From: Bacillota bacterium
Lineage (GTDB): Bacteria > Bacillota > Clostridia > Lachnospirales > Lachnospiraceae
NCBI GenBank assembly: GCA_023389295.1
Contig: JAEWEO010000203.1
Location: 1-11,471, forward strand
Length of the DNA stretch: 11,471 nucleotides
Direction of reading: 5' to 3'
Part shown: positions 1 through 6,538 of the stretch, piece after piece
Position numbering within the stretch: the stretch's first letter is position 1
Layout of the letters: every line of letters starts with the position of its first letter
The notes under the pieces: model-generated
Databases searched by the model: none
What the model was told of the DNA's origin: nothing
The model's input: only the letters and a program-made list of their open reading frames with translations
Position numbers and translations under genes: made by a program

Positions 1-5
1 TTTTT

Positions 6-70
6 GAAACCTCCTTTAAAATGTTAGTTTTGGACGACCGGCATTTTGGGGAGGCTTCTTTTATTTTATA
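6..70 (+). terminator. Possible intrinsic terminator of an upstream gene
   Basis: GAAACCTCC (6-14) can pair with GGAGGCTTC (50-58) with one A/C mismatch. AAAATG (18-23) pairs with CATTTT (42-47) inside it, and the tail from 57 is TTCTTTTATTTTATA. This would end transcription from a + strand gene left of the window. The loop is longer than in the other terminators here. The alternative is that the same hairpin belongs to the leader of a divergent minus-strand gene, where it would bury that gene's SD. Confidence 0.45.
10..16 (-). promoter_or_regulatory. SD-like AAGGAGG on the minus strand at the window edge
   Basis: On the minus strand the sequence reads AAGGAGG followed by nine bases up to the edge, so a start codon could lie just outside the window. 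If so, a divergent gene starts there and its SD is paired in the 6-58 hairpin; in minus-strand RNA that stem is nine uninterrupted pairs, with one G-U. No coding sequence is available to test this. Confidence 0.25.
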
Positions 71-80
71 ACATAATAAC

Positions 81-115
81 AATGTTGGGAATATGTTTTC
101 ACACACCCCAACATT
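81..115. repeat. 9-bp perfect inverted repeat
   Basis: AATGTTGGG (81-89) is exactly complementary to CCCAACATT (107-115), separated by 17 bases. No T-run follows on either strand, so it does not look like a terminator. It could be an operator; a TATAAT hexamer on the minus strand (117-122) lies directly beside it, but no good -35 is found at normal spacing. Confidence 0.4.
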
Positions 116-179
116 CATTATAGAACCATTTTATGTAAAAATTACTTTATAACTTTGATGAAGTATTAAAGATGTGCAA

Positions 180-208
180 TTGATACTAATTATCATTATC
201 TCGATATT
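180..208 (+). promoter_or_regulatory. Weak sigma-A promoter overlapping the Fur box
   Basis: TTGATA (180-185), a 17-base spacer and GATATT (203-208) fit a sigma-A promoter with a good -35 and a mediocre -10. The overlap with the Fur-like box is what makes it worth noting. Transcription would start near 215 and give a long leader to the first gene. Confidence 0.3.
181..200. promoter_or_regulatory. Fur-box-like operator
   Basis: TGATACTAATTATCA (181-195) matches the Bacillus 7-1-7 Fur consensus TGATAAT-N-ATTATCA at 13 of 14 positions. Read on the minus strand, 200 to 182 matches the classical 19-bp Fur box GATAATGATAATCATTATC at 17 of 19. Fur represses iron-regulated genes when loaded with ferrous iron. 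The box covers the -35 and part of the spacer of a weak + promoter (180-208), so it could control the downstream polysaccharide genes, or a divergent gene outside the window. A PerR or Zur site is also possible because the boxes are related. Confidence 0.55.
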
Positions 209-281
209 TATTTGGTAAATTAGTCGGAAAAAACGTGCAAATAGCCAAACGAATTTGTTGTATTTTTTTGAGTACCAATTG

Positions 282-310
282 TTTACATTACTTCGACTTT
301 ATGATACAAT
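282..310 (+). promoter_or_regulatory. Sigma-A promoter for the three-gene polysaccharide unit
   Basis: TTTACA (282-287) and TACAAT (305-310) are separated by exactly 17 bases, and TG at 302-303 gives an extended -10 (TGATACAAT). Transcription would start near 317, leaving a leader of about 140 bases before the ATG at 460. It is the best promoter upstream of the first gene. Confidence 0.6.
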
Positions 311-407
311 CTATTGCAATATTATATGGAATAATTTACTATTATTTGTTATTATATCCAAAATTAACTTATAAGTATAAGATGGTATGAATATTAACAT
401 AGGAAGA

Positions 408-435
408 AAACAAAAAGCTCTATTGCTTTTTGTTT
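408..435 (+). promoter_or_regulatory. A/T-rich 11-bp hairpin in the leader
   Basis: AAACAAAAAGC (408-418) pairs perfectly with GCTTTTTGTTT (425-435) around a six-base loop. It ends eight bases before the SD-like AAGGGG (443-448) of the first gene. The T-run is inside the stem, not after it, so it is a weak terminator at best. It may protect the transcript, tune ribosome loading or act as an attenuator. Confidence 0.45.
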
Positions 436-459
436 GAAAGGTAAGGGGAATCAGATAAA

Positions 460-2580
460 ATGAAGAAATTTATATTAGTATATATTGTCATCATGATTTT
501 AGGAGTACTTTCTTTTTATGGATACAAGAAATATCAGGTTTACGAATCAAAAAGTAATTTATATATTAGTGATGATCTTAGTTATCCAGCTAGAATAGAA
601 AATAAGAATTACCAGTTATATAAAGACGGAGATTGGATGGATGTAACAATCAAAGGAGTCAATCTTGGAGTCGCTAAACCAGGGTCTTTCCCAGGGGATA
701 TGGCAATTGATCGCACAACCTATTTGAGATGGTTTCAATTGATTAGTGATATGAATGCGAATATAATTCGTGTTTATACTCTACAGAACACAGATTTTTA
801 TGAAGCCTTATATGAGTTTAATTTAAATAATGATAACCCCTTATTTGTCATCCATGGGGTCTGGGTAAATGAAGAGGCGATTGCAACTTATAATGACGCG
901 TTTCATAATTCAATTTACGATGGATTTGTTCAGGAGGCGATCCATATCATTGATGCAATTCATGGTAATGCTAATATAGAACCAATGAAAGGACATGCCA
1001 GCGGAGAATATACCAAGGATGTATCTCATTATGTCATCGGATGGATCTTGGGTATTGAGTATGAAGCAATTTTAGTAAATACAACAAATGAAAACAATCC
1101 AAATAAAACAGCTTTTGAAGGAAACTATTTATATACAGAGAATGCCAATCCCTTCGAAGTTTTCTTGGCTGAAACAGGAGATAAGATTATCTCCTATGAA
1201 ACTGAAAAGTACGGAATGCAAAGACCGACTGCTTTTTCCAACTGGCTTACTACCGATCCACTAGATCATCCCAATGAGCCAACACCAGAAACGGAAGATT
1301 CTGCAGTTATTGATGTGGAACATATTAAGTGGAAAGATAGCTTTGAACCGGGAATGTTTGCTTCCTATCATATATATCCTTATTATCCTGACTTTTTAAA
1401 TTATGACACAAAATATGTTATTGGTGATGATGAAATCAATACGTACAGAGCTTATCTTGAAGAGTTGACAAGTTATCATACTTTGCCGGTCTTAGTATCT
1501 GAGGTGGGATTGCCCTCTAGTAGGGGTATAGCACACAGAAGTATATATTCCGGATATAATCAAGGATTTTTAACGGAGCAGCAGCAAGGCGATTATGTAG
1601 CGAATATGATCGATGATATTATTGAGATGAATTGTCTGGGCTTCATAGTGTTTTCGTGGCAGGATGAATGGTTTAAACGTTCCTGGAATACCATGGACTT
1701 AGAAAATCCAGATGGGAGACCACAGTGGATGAATGTTCAAACCTGCGAACAGAATTTTGGTTTGCTTGCCTTTGAATCCGGTGAGGAAGATAACATATTA
1801 TACGTAGATGGTCAATATGAAGATTGGAGCGAAGAAGATATTTTAGTTACGAATAATAATTATACCTTATCAGTTCAAGAGGACTATTCCTATTTGTACC
1901 TTTTAGTTGACACAAAGGAATTTAATTTTTATAAGGATACAATTTATATTCCAATCGATACCATCAAGAATCAAGGTAATAGTAAGTATCAGAGTTTTTC
2001 CTTTGACAAGGAATGTGATTTTATCATTAAAATAAAAGGACCTGAAGAGTCACAGGTATTAGTAGATCCTTATTACGATGTATTCTATTATCAGTACGGA
2101 GTACTTAATCAAATGGTAGAGGAGAAGGACAATTACAATGTAAAAAATTCAGGGTATTTTAACACCATTCGATTAGCACTAAATAAGCCGCAATATTTAC
2201 CCGAGACAAAAATAGCATTAGATTTTGAGACTGTTGACACAGGAAAGCTGACATATGGTATCGCCAACCCCACATTAGAAGAATTTAACTCCTTAGCTGA
2301 TTTTTATTATAAGGATGGGAAAATCGAATTACGAATACCTTGGGGCTTACTTTCCTTTAGTAATCCTGCAACTTGTGAGATTATTAATGATTTATATGAT
2401 AATAATAAAGAAATTGATTTTACAACTATTGACCGCGTTTCTTTTGGTCTAGCTATTGAAGATAATAGTAAAGTAGTGTTCTCAGACTACCAAATGAGGG
2501 GATGGGATCAACTCATTTATCATGAAAGAACAAAGCTGTCTTACTATATCTTGCAACAAAAGTACGCTCACATTAAATGA
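460..2580 (+). CDS. Membrane-anchored glycoside-hydrolase-like protein
   Basis: This 706-residue protein starts with an uncleaved-looking membrane anchor (residues 4-22) and should face outward. Residues about 60-435 resemble a clan-A TIM-barrel glycoside hydrolase (GH2/GH5/GH72-like). Motifs seen are KGVNLG (65-70), an IIRVYTL strand (102-108), IHGVW (131-135), a GWILGIEYE strand (194-202) that could supply the acid/base glutamate (E200 or E202), LVSEVG (345-350) with likely nucleophile E348, and FSWQDEW (398-404) at the eighth strand. Residues about 445-690 look like a beta-sandwich resembling CBM9/DOMON domains: it opens YVDGQYEDW (448-456), continues YLYLLVD and ends near LRIPWGLLSF (624-633). 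The family and substrate are not recognised. The SD is AAGGGG at 443-448. The gene leads the unit and its stop overlaps the region of the next start, so a role in trimming, transferring or binding the polymer made by the downstream glycosyltransferase is inferred. Confidence 0.75.
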   Translation: MKKFILVYIVIMILGVLSFYGYKKYQVYESKSNLYISDDLSYPARIENKNYQLYKDGDWMDVTIKGVNLGVAKPGSFPGDMAIDRTTYLRWFQLISDMNANIIRVYTLQNTDFYEALYEFNLNNDNPLFVIHGVWVNEEAIATYNDAFHNSIYDGFVQEAIHIIDAIHGNANIEPMKGHASGEYTKDVSHYVIGWILGIEYEAILVNTTNENNPNKTAFEGNYLYTENANPFEVFLAETGDKIISYETEKYGMQRPTAFSNWLTTDPLDHPNEPTPETEDSAVIDVEHIKWKDSFEPGMFASYHIYPYYPDFLNYDTKYVIGDDEINTYRAYLEELTSYHTLPVLVSEVGLPSSRGIAHRSIYSGYNQGFLTEQQQGDYVANMIDDIIEMNCLGFIVFSWQDEWFKRSWNTMDLENPDGRPQWMNVQTCEQNFGLLAFESGEEDNILYVDGQYEDWSEEDILVTNNNYTLSVQEDYSYLYLLVDTKEFNFYKDTIYIPIDTIKNQGNSKYQSFSFDKECDFIIKIKGPEESQVLVDPYYDVFYYQYGVLNQMVEEKDNYNVKNSGYFNTIRLALNKPQYLPETKIALDFETVDTGKLTYGIANPTLEEFNSLADFYYKDGKIELRIPWGLLSFSNPATCEIINDLYDNNKEIDFTTIDRVSFGLAIEDNSKVVFSDYQMRGWDQLIYHERTKLSYYILQQKYAHIK

Positions 2581-2591
2581 GGATAAATATT

Positions 2592-3662
2592 ATGAAACCA
2601 CTATATTTAGCAAGTATAATCGTTAACTTTTTGATTTTTTTCTTTGTAACAATATTAATCTATTTTGTATTGTTTTTGATTTATTCACATTATCAGACAA
2701 ATCTGAGGAATGCACAGAAAAATAGATTAAAAGGCATGTTTACAAATTACATCAATAAGAAGGAGAAACGTAAGATTTCTGTAAGGAAACTGACCAGTAG
2801 GACAGGGATTGAGGCGATTTCTGAGCTTATTGATGATATTAGTGAGGAAGACGCAGGTAAATTAAAGGAATATTTAGCTGAATTAAAGTTTAATAGCTCA
2901 GTTCAAAAGCGACTTCATACGATGAATGAAAACTCGCTTACTTACATCATAAAACTAATTGGTAACCTGCAGATGCAAGACATGGCCGAACCAATTGTCG
3001 TTGCAATTTACCGGCATAAGAAGTCACTTGATCTTCAATATGTCGGCTTAGAAGCCTTGGCTAAGTTGGGTTATGACGAAGGGCTCATCAGGATATTTAA
3101 TGATACATCACTACATATTAATCTTACTTATCGTGCTTTTCAAAATATTTTTATTGTGTATTCGGGAAATAAAGTCGAATTCTATAAGCGTATGCTACAG
3201 GTGAATGACAATTATGTAGTTCGCATCATTGTAAAGGTGATTGGCAATGAGCATATTAAAGATTTGGTAAAGGAAATTCGTAGTTTTCTCCATTCGAATA
3301 GTAAGGATATGAGAATATCTACGATTAATACACTAGGTATCCTAAAGGATAAGAAATCCTATCATGAAATCAAAAAATTTTGTAAGGATGAAGAGTGGGA
3401 GGTGCGCTCTGCTGCAGTAAAAGCAATTGCCCAAATTGACTTAGAGGCTTCCGTAACTTCCTTGATGGAAGGACTTAAGGATAGTGAATGGTGGGTAAGG
3501 TATAATTGTGCACAAGCACTTGCGCAGCATAAAATGATTGACCAGATTTATGAGGAGATTGCCAGGTCAGAGGATAAGTTCGCAAAAGAAATCTTAAGGT
3601 ATGCTATAGAAAAAAGAGATTTTGACAGATATGAAATGATGGAGAAAGTAAAAATTTCTTAA
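2592..3662 (+). CDS. Membrane-anchored HEAT-repeat protein
   Basis: This is a 356-residue protein from the chosen ATG at 2592, which has GAGGA (2579-2583) eight bases upstream. An in-frame ATG at 2577 overlaps the previous stop but has no SD and would add five residues. A long hydrophobic helix (residues about 5-31) is followed by a basic stretch (about 38-69), which suggests an N-out, C-in topology with the body in the cytoplasm. The rest is alpha-helical. Clear HEAT/PBS-lyase-type repeats lie near 230-315, with the signatures EEWEVRSAAVKAIAQ (267-281) and EWWVRYNCAQALAQ (299-312); more degenerate helices precede them. HEAT arrays bind proteins and have no catalytic residues, so I infer a scaffold or regulator of the adjacent glycosyltransferase. 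HEAT proteins next to family 2 transferases are known in other bacterial clusters. The first two genes are probably translationally coupled. Confidence 0.75.
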   Translation: MKPLYLASIIVNFLIFFFVTILIYFVLFLIYSHYQTNLRNAQKNRLKGMFTNYINKKEKRKISVRKLTSRTGIEAISELIDDISEEDAGKLKEYLAELKFNSSVQKRLHTMNENSLTYIIKLIGNLQMQDMAEPIVVAIYRHKKSLDLQYVGLEALAKLGYDEGLIRIFNDTSLHINLTYRAFQNIFIVYSGNKVEFYKRMLQVNDNYVVRIIVKVIGNEHIKDLVKEIRSFLHSNSKDMRISTINTLGILKDKKSYHEIKKFCKDEEWEVRSAAVKAIAQIDLEASVTSLMEGLKDSEWWVRYNCAQALAQHKMIDQIYEEIARSEDKFAKEILRYAIEKRDFDRYEMMEKVKIS

Positions 3663-3698
3663 CATAACAATGAATACCATAATACAAAGGGGGTACCA

Positions 3699-5102
3699 AT
3701 GAAAGAATTTTTGATTAATCTGATTATAATATTTAATAATCTTTCTTTATATTATATTATTACAATTAATTGTATTTATTTTATTCAACTAATCACAGCA
3801 GCCTTTAATATGGCTTCTTATTCTAACAAAATTAAATCTTATGAATACAAAAGACTCACAAACTCAGAAACCATGATTCCGATCTCTTTGCTCGTTCCGG
3901 CCTATAATGAAGAGGTTACGATCGTAGACAGCATAAAAAGTCTTATGAATCTGTCTTATCCGGAATATGAGGTTATTGTAATCAATGATGGTTCTAAGGA
4001 TAATACTTTAAAATGTATTATCGAGGAATTTCATATGATAGAAATTAATGAGCCCTATAAACAATCCCTGAACACGGAAAAAGTAAAGAAAGTTTACCGA
4101 AGCATGAAAAATGTTAATCTGGTTTTATTAGATAAGGAGAATGGCGGTAAGGCAGATGCATTAAATGCAGGTATTAATATTTCAAAATATCCAGTTTTTT
4201 CAGCGATTGACGCGGACTCATTGTTAGAAAATGAGTCCCTAGTAAGGCTGATACTACCTTTCTTCTATGATTCTAAGGTTGTAGCTAATGGTGGTATTGT
4301 GCGTATTGCCAGCGGCTGTAAGGTTGTAGACGGACGTTTGACAGAAGTAGGAATTTCCAATAATTTCCTTGCAAAGCTACAGACGGTGGAGTATTTAAGA
4401 GCCTTCCTCACCGGACGTATGGGATTTGATGCCATGGGAACACTTTTAATTATCTCGGGCGCTTTTGGAGCTTTTCGCAAGCAGACGGTCATTGAAGTTG
4501 GTGGCTACAAAAGAGATTGCATCGGGGAAGATATGGAATTAGTTGTCCATATGCATCAGTACCTACGCAAAAACAAGCAAAAATATAAAATTAAATTCAT
4601 TCCAGACCCTGTCTGTTGGACACAGCCACCAGAAAAATTCAAAGATCTAAGGAGCCAACGAAGAAGATGGCACATTGGGCTGATGAGCTCCTTACTACTA
4701 CATAAAGAGATGTTGTTTAATCCAAGATACGGACGAATCGGTATGTTGGCCGTACCATATTTTTGGATATTTGAAATGTTTGGTCCGATCATTGAAACCA
4801 TAGGATATTTTTTAGTGCCGATTTCTTTTCTATTTGGGGTCATCAATCTTAAGTTTATGATTGCCTTCTATACCTCGGCTATCTTGTTTGGAGTAATACT
4901 ATCTGTCGGAGCGTTAATATTAGAGGAATATACATTTAAACGTTATACCTCTTTTCGTCAGATGTTAAAATTGTTTTTGTATAGTATTATAGATAATTTT
5001 GGCTATCGCCAGATTAATAATTTATTTAAGATAGAGGCTTTGTTTAAATATCGATCAGAGAAAAACAAATGGGGAAATATAAAGAGAAATAAGTTTATGT
5101 AA
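3699..5102 (+). CDS. Processive family 2 glycosyltransferase, membrane polysaccharide synthase
   Basis: This 467-residue GT2 protein is of the cellulose/hyaluronan/poly-GlcNAc synthase type. One or two hydrophobic segments (about 5-37) precede the cytoplasmic GT-A domain. Visible motifs are LVPAYNEE (65-72), INDGS (95-99) with D97, GGKADALNAG (149-158), DAD (171-173) for metal and nucleotide-sugar binding, GED (277-279) with likely catalytic base D279, and QRRRW (320-324), the processive QxxRW motif. Three or so transmembrane helices follow (about 350-410). This arrangement normally polymerises a sugar from a UDP-sugar and extrudes the chain across the membrane. The SD AAAGGGGG (3686-3693) lies 36 bases or less after the HEAT gene, and a terminator follows. 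There is no PilZ domain, and neither a BcsB-like nor a deacetylase partner is in the window, so the product cannot be named. Family call is secure; processivity is inferred. Confidence 0.88.
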   Translation: MKEFLINLIIIFNNLSLYYIITINCIYFIQLITAAFNMASYSNKIKSYEYKRLTNSETMIPISLLVPAYNEEVTIVDSIKSLMNLSYPEYEVIVINDGSKDNTLKCIIEEFHMIEINEPYKQSLNTEKVKKVYRSMKNVNLVLLDKENGGKADALNAGINISKYPVFSAIDADSLLENESLVRLILPFFYDSKVVANGGIVRIASGCKVVDGRLTEVGISNNFLAKLQTVEYLRAFLTGRMGFDAMGTLLIISGAFGAFRKQTVIEVGGYKRDCIGEDMELVVHMHQYLRKNKQKYKIKFIPDPVCWTQPPEKFKDLRSQRRRWHIGLMSSLLLHKEMLFNPRYGRIGMLAVPYFWIFEMFGPIIETIGYFLVPISFLFGVINLKFMIAFYTSAILFGVILSVGALILEEYTFKRYTSFRQMLKLFLYSIIDNFGYRQINNLFKIEALFKYRSEKNKWGNIKRNKFM

Positions 5103-5169
5103 GGAAGTCTGTGTTTACGAAAGACTCCTAGGATATATTTTTAATCTAAATGAATTAACATCTCATAAT

Positions 5170-5212
5170 ATGGAGGCTATCTAGTAAGTATAGATGGGCC
5201 TCCATTTTTATT
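5170..5212 (+). terminator. Intrinsic terminator of the polysaccharide unit
   Basis: ATGGAGGC (5170-5177) pairs with GCCTCCAT (5198-5205). TATCTA (5178-5183) continues the stem with TAGATG (5191-5196), with one bulged G (5197) and a seven-base loop. The tail is TTTTTATT. A second, weaker hairpin (AGTCT 5106-5110 with AGACT 5122-5126) lies just after the stop codon. Confidence 0.88.
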
Positions 5213-5223
5213 GAAAATAGTCA

Positions 5224-5267
5224 TTGCATTAAATGCGTTATTGTGGTAGTATGGTAAAGTGCTAGCA
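5224..5267 (+). promoter_or_regulatory. Promoter and conserved block of the binding-protein gene
   Basis: TTGCAT (5224-5229), a 17-base spacer and TAGTAT (5247-5252), with TG at 5244-5245 as an extended -10, give a good sigma-A promoter with a start near 5259. The 23 bases from 5245 to 5267 recur at 6437-6459 before the permease gene with two differences. The block ends in TGCTAGCA (5260-5267), a perfect 8-bp palindrome at the start site, a likely operator. Confidence 0.7.
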
Positions 5268-5275
5268 AAGAGAAG

Positions 5276-5367
5276 TGGCAATAGGGATAATTATCAATAT
5301 TTTGCTGTATAAAGATATGGATCATTAGTAATTGCCAAATTAATTAGATTGGAAGAGAACGCTTCCA
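5276..5367 (+). promoter_or_regulatory. Possibly structured leader of the binding-protein mRNA
   Basis: TGGCAAT (5276-5282) is complementary to ATTGCCA (5331-5337) and could close a domain of about 62 bases containing the palindrome GATAATTATC (5286-5295). A second hairpin, TGGAAG (5350-5355) with CTTCCA (5362-5367), stops just before the SD AGGAGGA (5372-5378). No known riboswitch or T-box element was recognised. Confidence 0.3.
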
Positions 5368-5382
5368 TGATAGGAGGAAATA

Positions 5383-6195
5383 ATGAAAAGAAGAATAATT
5401 AGTATGCTTATGGTATCAATTTTGATATTAAGTTTGGGGGCTTGTAAAAAGAATGGACCGGGAGAAGACAATTCCCTCAAGTACATACAAGATAATGGTA
5501 AATTTATCTTGGGTCTAGATGATTCCTTCCCACCAATGGGATTTCGTGATGCGAATGATAATATAGTAGGTTTTGATATTGATCTTGCTACTGCAGTTTG
5601 TGAGAAACTAGGGGTTGAGCTTGTAATACAGCCTATAGAATGGGATGCAAAGGAGCAGGAATTAAATACGAAAAATATTGACTGTATCTGGAATGGTTTC
5701 TCTATAACAGAAGAACGTCTACAGAATCTTACGATGACACAGCCTTATATGACAAATAGCATCTCCCTTGTTGTACCAAAGGATAGTGAAATTACAAGTA
5801 TGGAAGCAATGGCGGGCAAAAAATTAGCAGTTCAAAGTGGTTCGTCTGCAGAAGCAACTCTTGATAGTGATGAGAATAAGGAATTTAAGGATTCTTTAGG
5901 TCAGATAAATCCCTTTGGCGATTATGAAACGGCATTAATGGATATGGAAACCGGCAACTCAGATGCAGTACTAATGGATTCTGTAGTTGCAGATTATATG
6001 ATTGCTGAAGCAGGCAAAGATTATGTGGTGCTTGATGATACTTTGTTAGTAGATGAATATGCAATTGGTTTTCGTAAGGGAGAAGAGGCTCTTTGCGCGG
6101 CTATTGAAACAGCACTTAAGGAGCTGAAAGAAGATGGTACCATCTCAGAGATCTCTACGAAATGGTTTGGCTCAGATGTGACAATCATTAAATAA
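5383..6195 (+). CDS. Amino acid ABC transporter substrate-binding lipoprotein
   Basis: This 270-residue family 3 solute-binding protein (SBP_bac_3) captures a polar amino acid outside the cell and delivers it to the permease. The signal peptide ends in the lipobox LGAC, giving lipidated C21. The family signature starts at GFDIDLATAVCEKLG (63-77). Other typical elements are PPMGF (50-54), the ligand-contacting region around R112 and QPY (120-122), QSGSSAE (151-157), and MDSVVADY (198-205), whose aspartate usually contacts the ligand amino group. The protein ends with the common ISTKWFG motif (257-263). Length is normal. The SD AGGAGGA sits five bases or so before the ATG. It is transcribed from its own promoter and followed by a strong terminator, so more binding protein than permease is expected. 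Exact ligand (glutamine, cystine, arginine or other) cannot be told from the sequence. Confidence 0.93.
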   Translation: MKRRIISMLMVSILILSLGACKKNGPGEDNSLKYIQDNGKFILGLDDSFPPMGFRDANDNIVGFDIDLATAVCEKLGVELVIQPIEWDAKEQELNTKNIDCIWNGFSITEERLQNLTMTQPYMTNSISLVVPKDSEITSMEAMAGKKLAVQSGSSAEATLDSDENKEFKDSLGQINPFGDYETALMDMETGNSDAVLMDSVVADYMIAEAGKDYVVLDDTLLVDEYAIGFRKGEEALCAAIETALKELKEDGTISEISTKWFGSDVTIIK

Positions 6196-6237
6196 ATCGT
6201 TGGTGAATATATTCAATGATAATTAAAACTGCCCCAT

Positions 6238-6285
6238 ATAGAAGAAAGGTCTGTCAAGCGAAAACAGACCTTTCTTCTATTTTTA
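6238..6285 (+). terminator. Strong intrinsic terminator after the binding-protein gene
   Basis: A 17-bp perfect stem is formed by 6238-6254 and 6264-6280 (core AAAGGTCTGT / ACAGACCTTT) with a nine-base loop and a TTTTT tail. It separates the binding-protein transcript from the permease-ATPase transcript. Confidence 0.93.
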
Positions 6286-6415
6286 TGATGAATTTTACTT
6301 TATGGCATCCATTGGCTAAAAATATAATTTCCCACTATTACATATACAAGTTTTAAATATTCTTCCATTCTTTGAGTAGTAAGAGAGAGGTGGATATATT
6401 TTTTGTTGAAATAAA

Positions 6416-6459
6416 TTGAAATACTTACAACGTTATGGTAATATGGTAAAGTGTTAGCA
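6416..6459 (+). promoter_or_regulatory. Promoter and conserved block of the permease-ATPase unit
   Basis: TTGAAA (6416-6421), a 17-base spacer and TAATAT (6439-6444), with TG at 6436-6437, form an extended -10 promoter starting near 6451. The block 6437-6459 matches 5245-5267 at 21 of 23 positions, and CGTTAT precedes both copies with a 3-base difference in distance. The palindrome is imperfect here (TGTTAGCA, 6452-6459). Confidence 0.7.
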
Positions 6460-6538
6460 TGTAAAACTGAATAATTCATTACGAAAAGCTCAGGATGATG
6501 ACAGAGAAAAAGTTAATTATGATTAATCGGAGGAAATT

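Larger units (their letters stand above)
1..459. other. Gene-free upstream region
   Basis: No convincing coding sequence is seen on either strand in this AT-rich stretch. It contains, in order, a hairpin with a T-rich tail (6-70), an SD-like motif on the minus strand (10-16), a 9-bp inverted repeat (81-115), a Fur-box-like palindrome (181-200) overlapping a weak + promoter, a better + promoter (282-310) and an 11-bp A/T-rich hairpin (408-435) before the first gene. A small imperfect inverted repeat (GGAATAAT at 328-335 against ATTATATCC at 351-359) lies in the presumed 5' leader. The region probably separates the three-gene polysaccharide unit from a neighbour outside the window. Confidence 0.7.
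6196..6538. other. Gene-free spacer between binding protein and permease genes
   Basis: It holds a 17-bp perfect terminator (6238-6285), about 130 AT-rich bases with nothing recognisable (6286-6415), and a promoter with the shared regulatory block (6416-6459), then a leader of about 88 bases ending in the SD CGGAGGA (6528-6534). No open frame with a ribosome site was seen. Confidence 0.75.

Noticed and set aside
311..459. Riboswitch, especially cyclic-di-GMP, in the leader of the polysaccharide unit
   Set aside because: None of the conserved GEMM-I or cyclic-di-GMP-II motifs could be found.
2577..2591. Upstream ATG for the HEAT-repeat gene
   Set aside because: No SD precedes it, whereas ATG 2592 has GAGGA at good spacing.
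4265..4846. Minus-strand open frames within the glycosyltransferase gene
   Set aside because: They have no SD or recognisable domain and lie opposite a clear GT2 gene.
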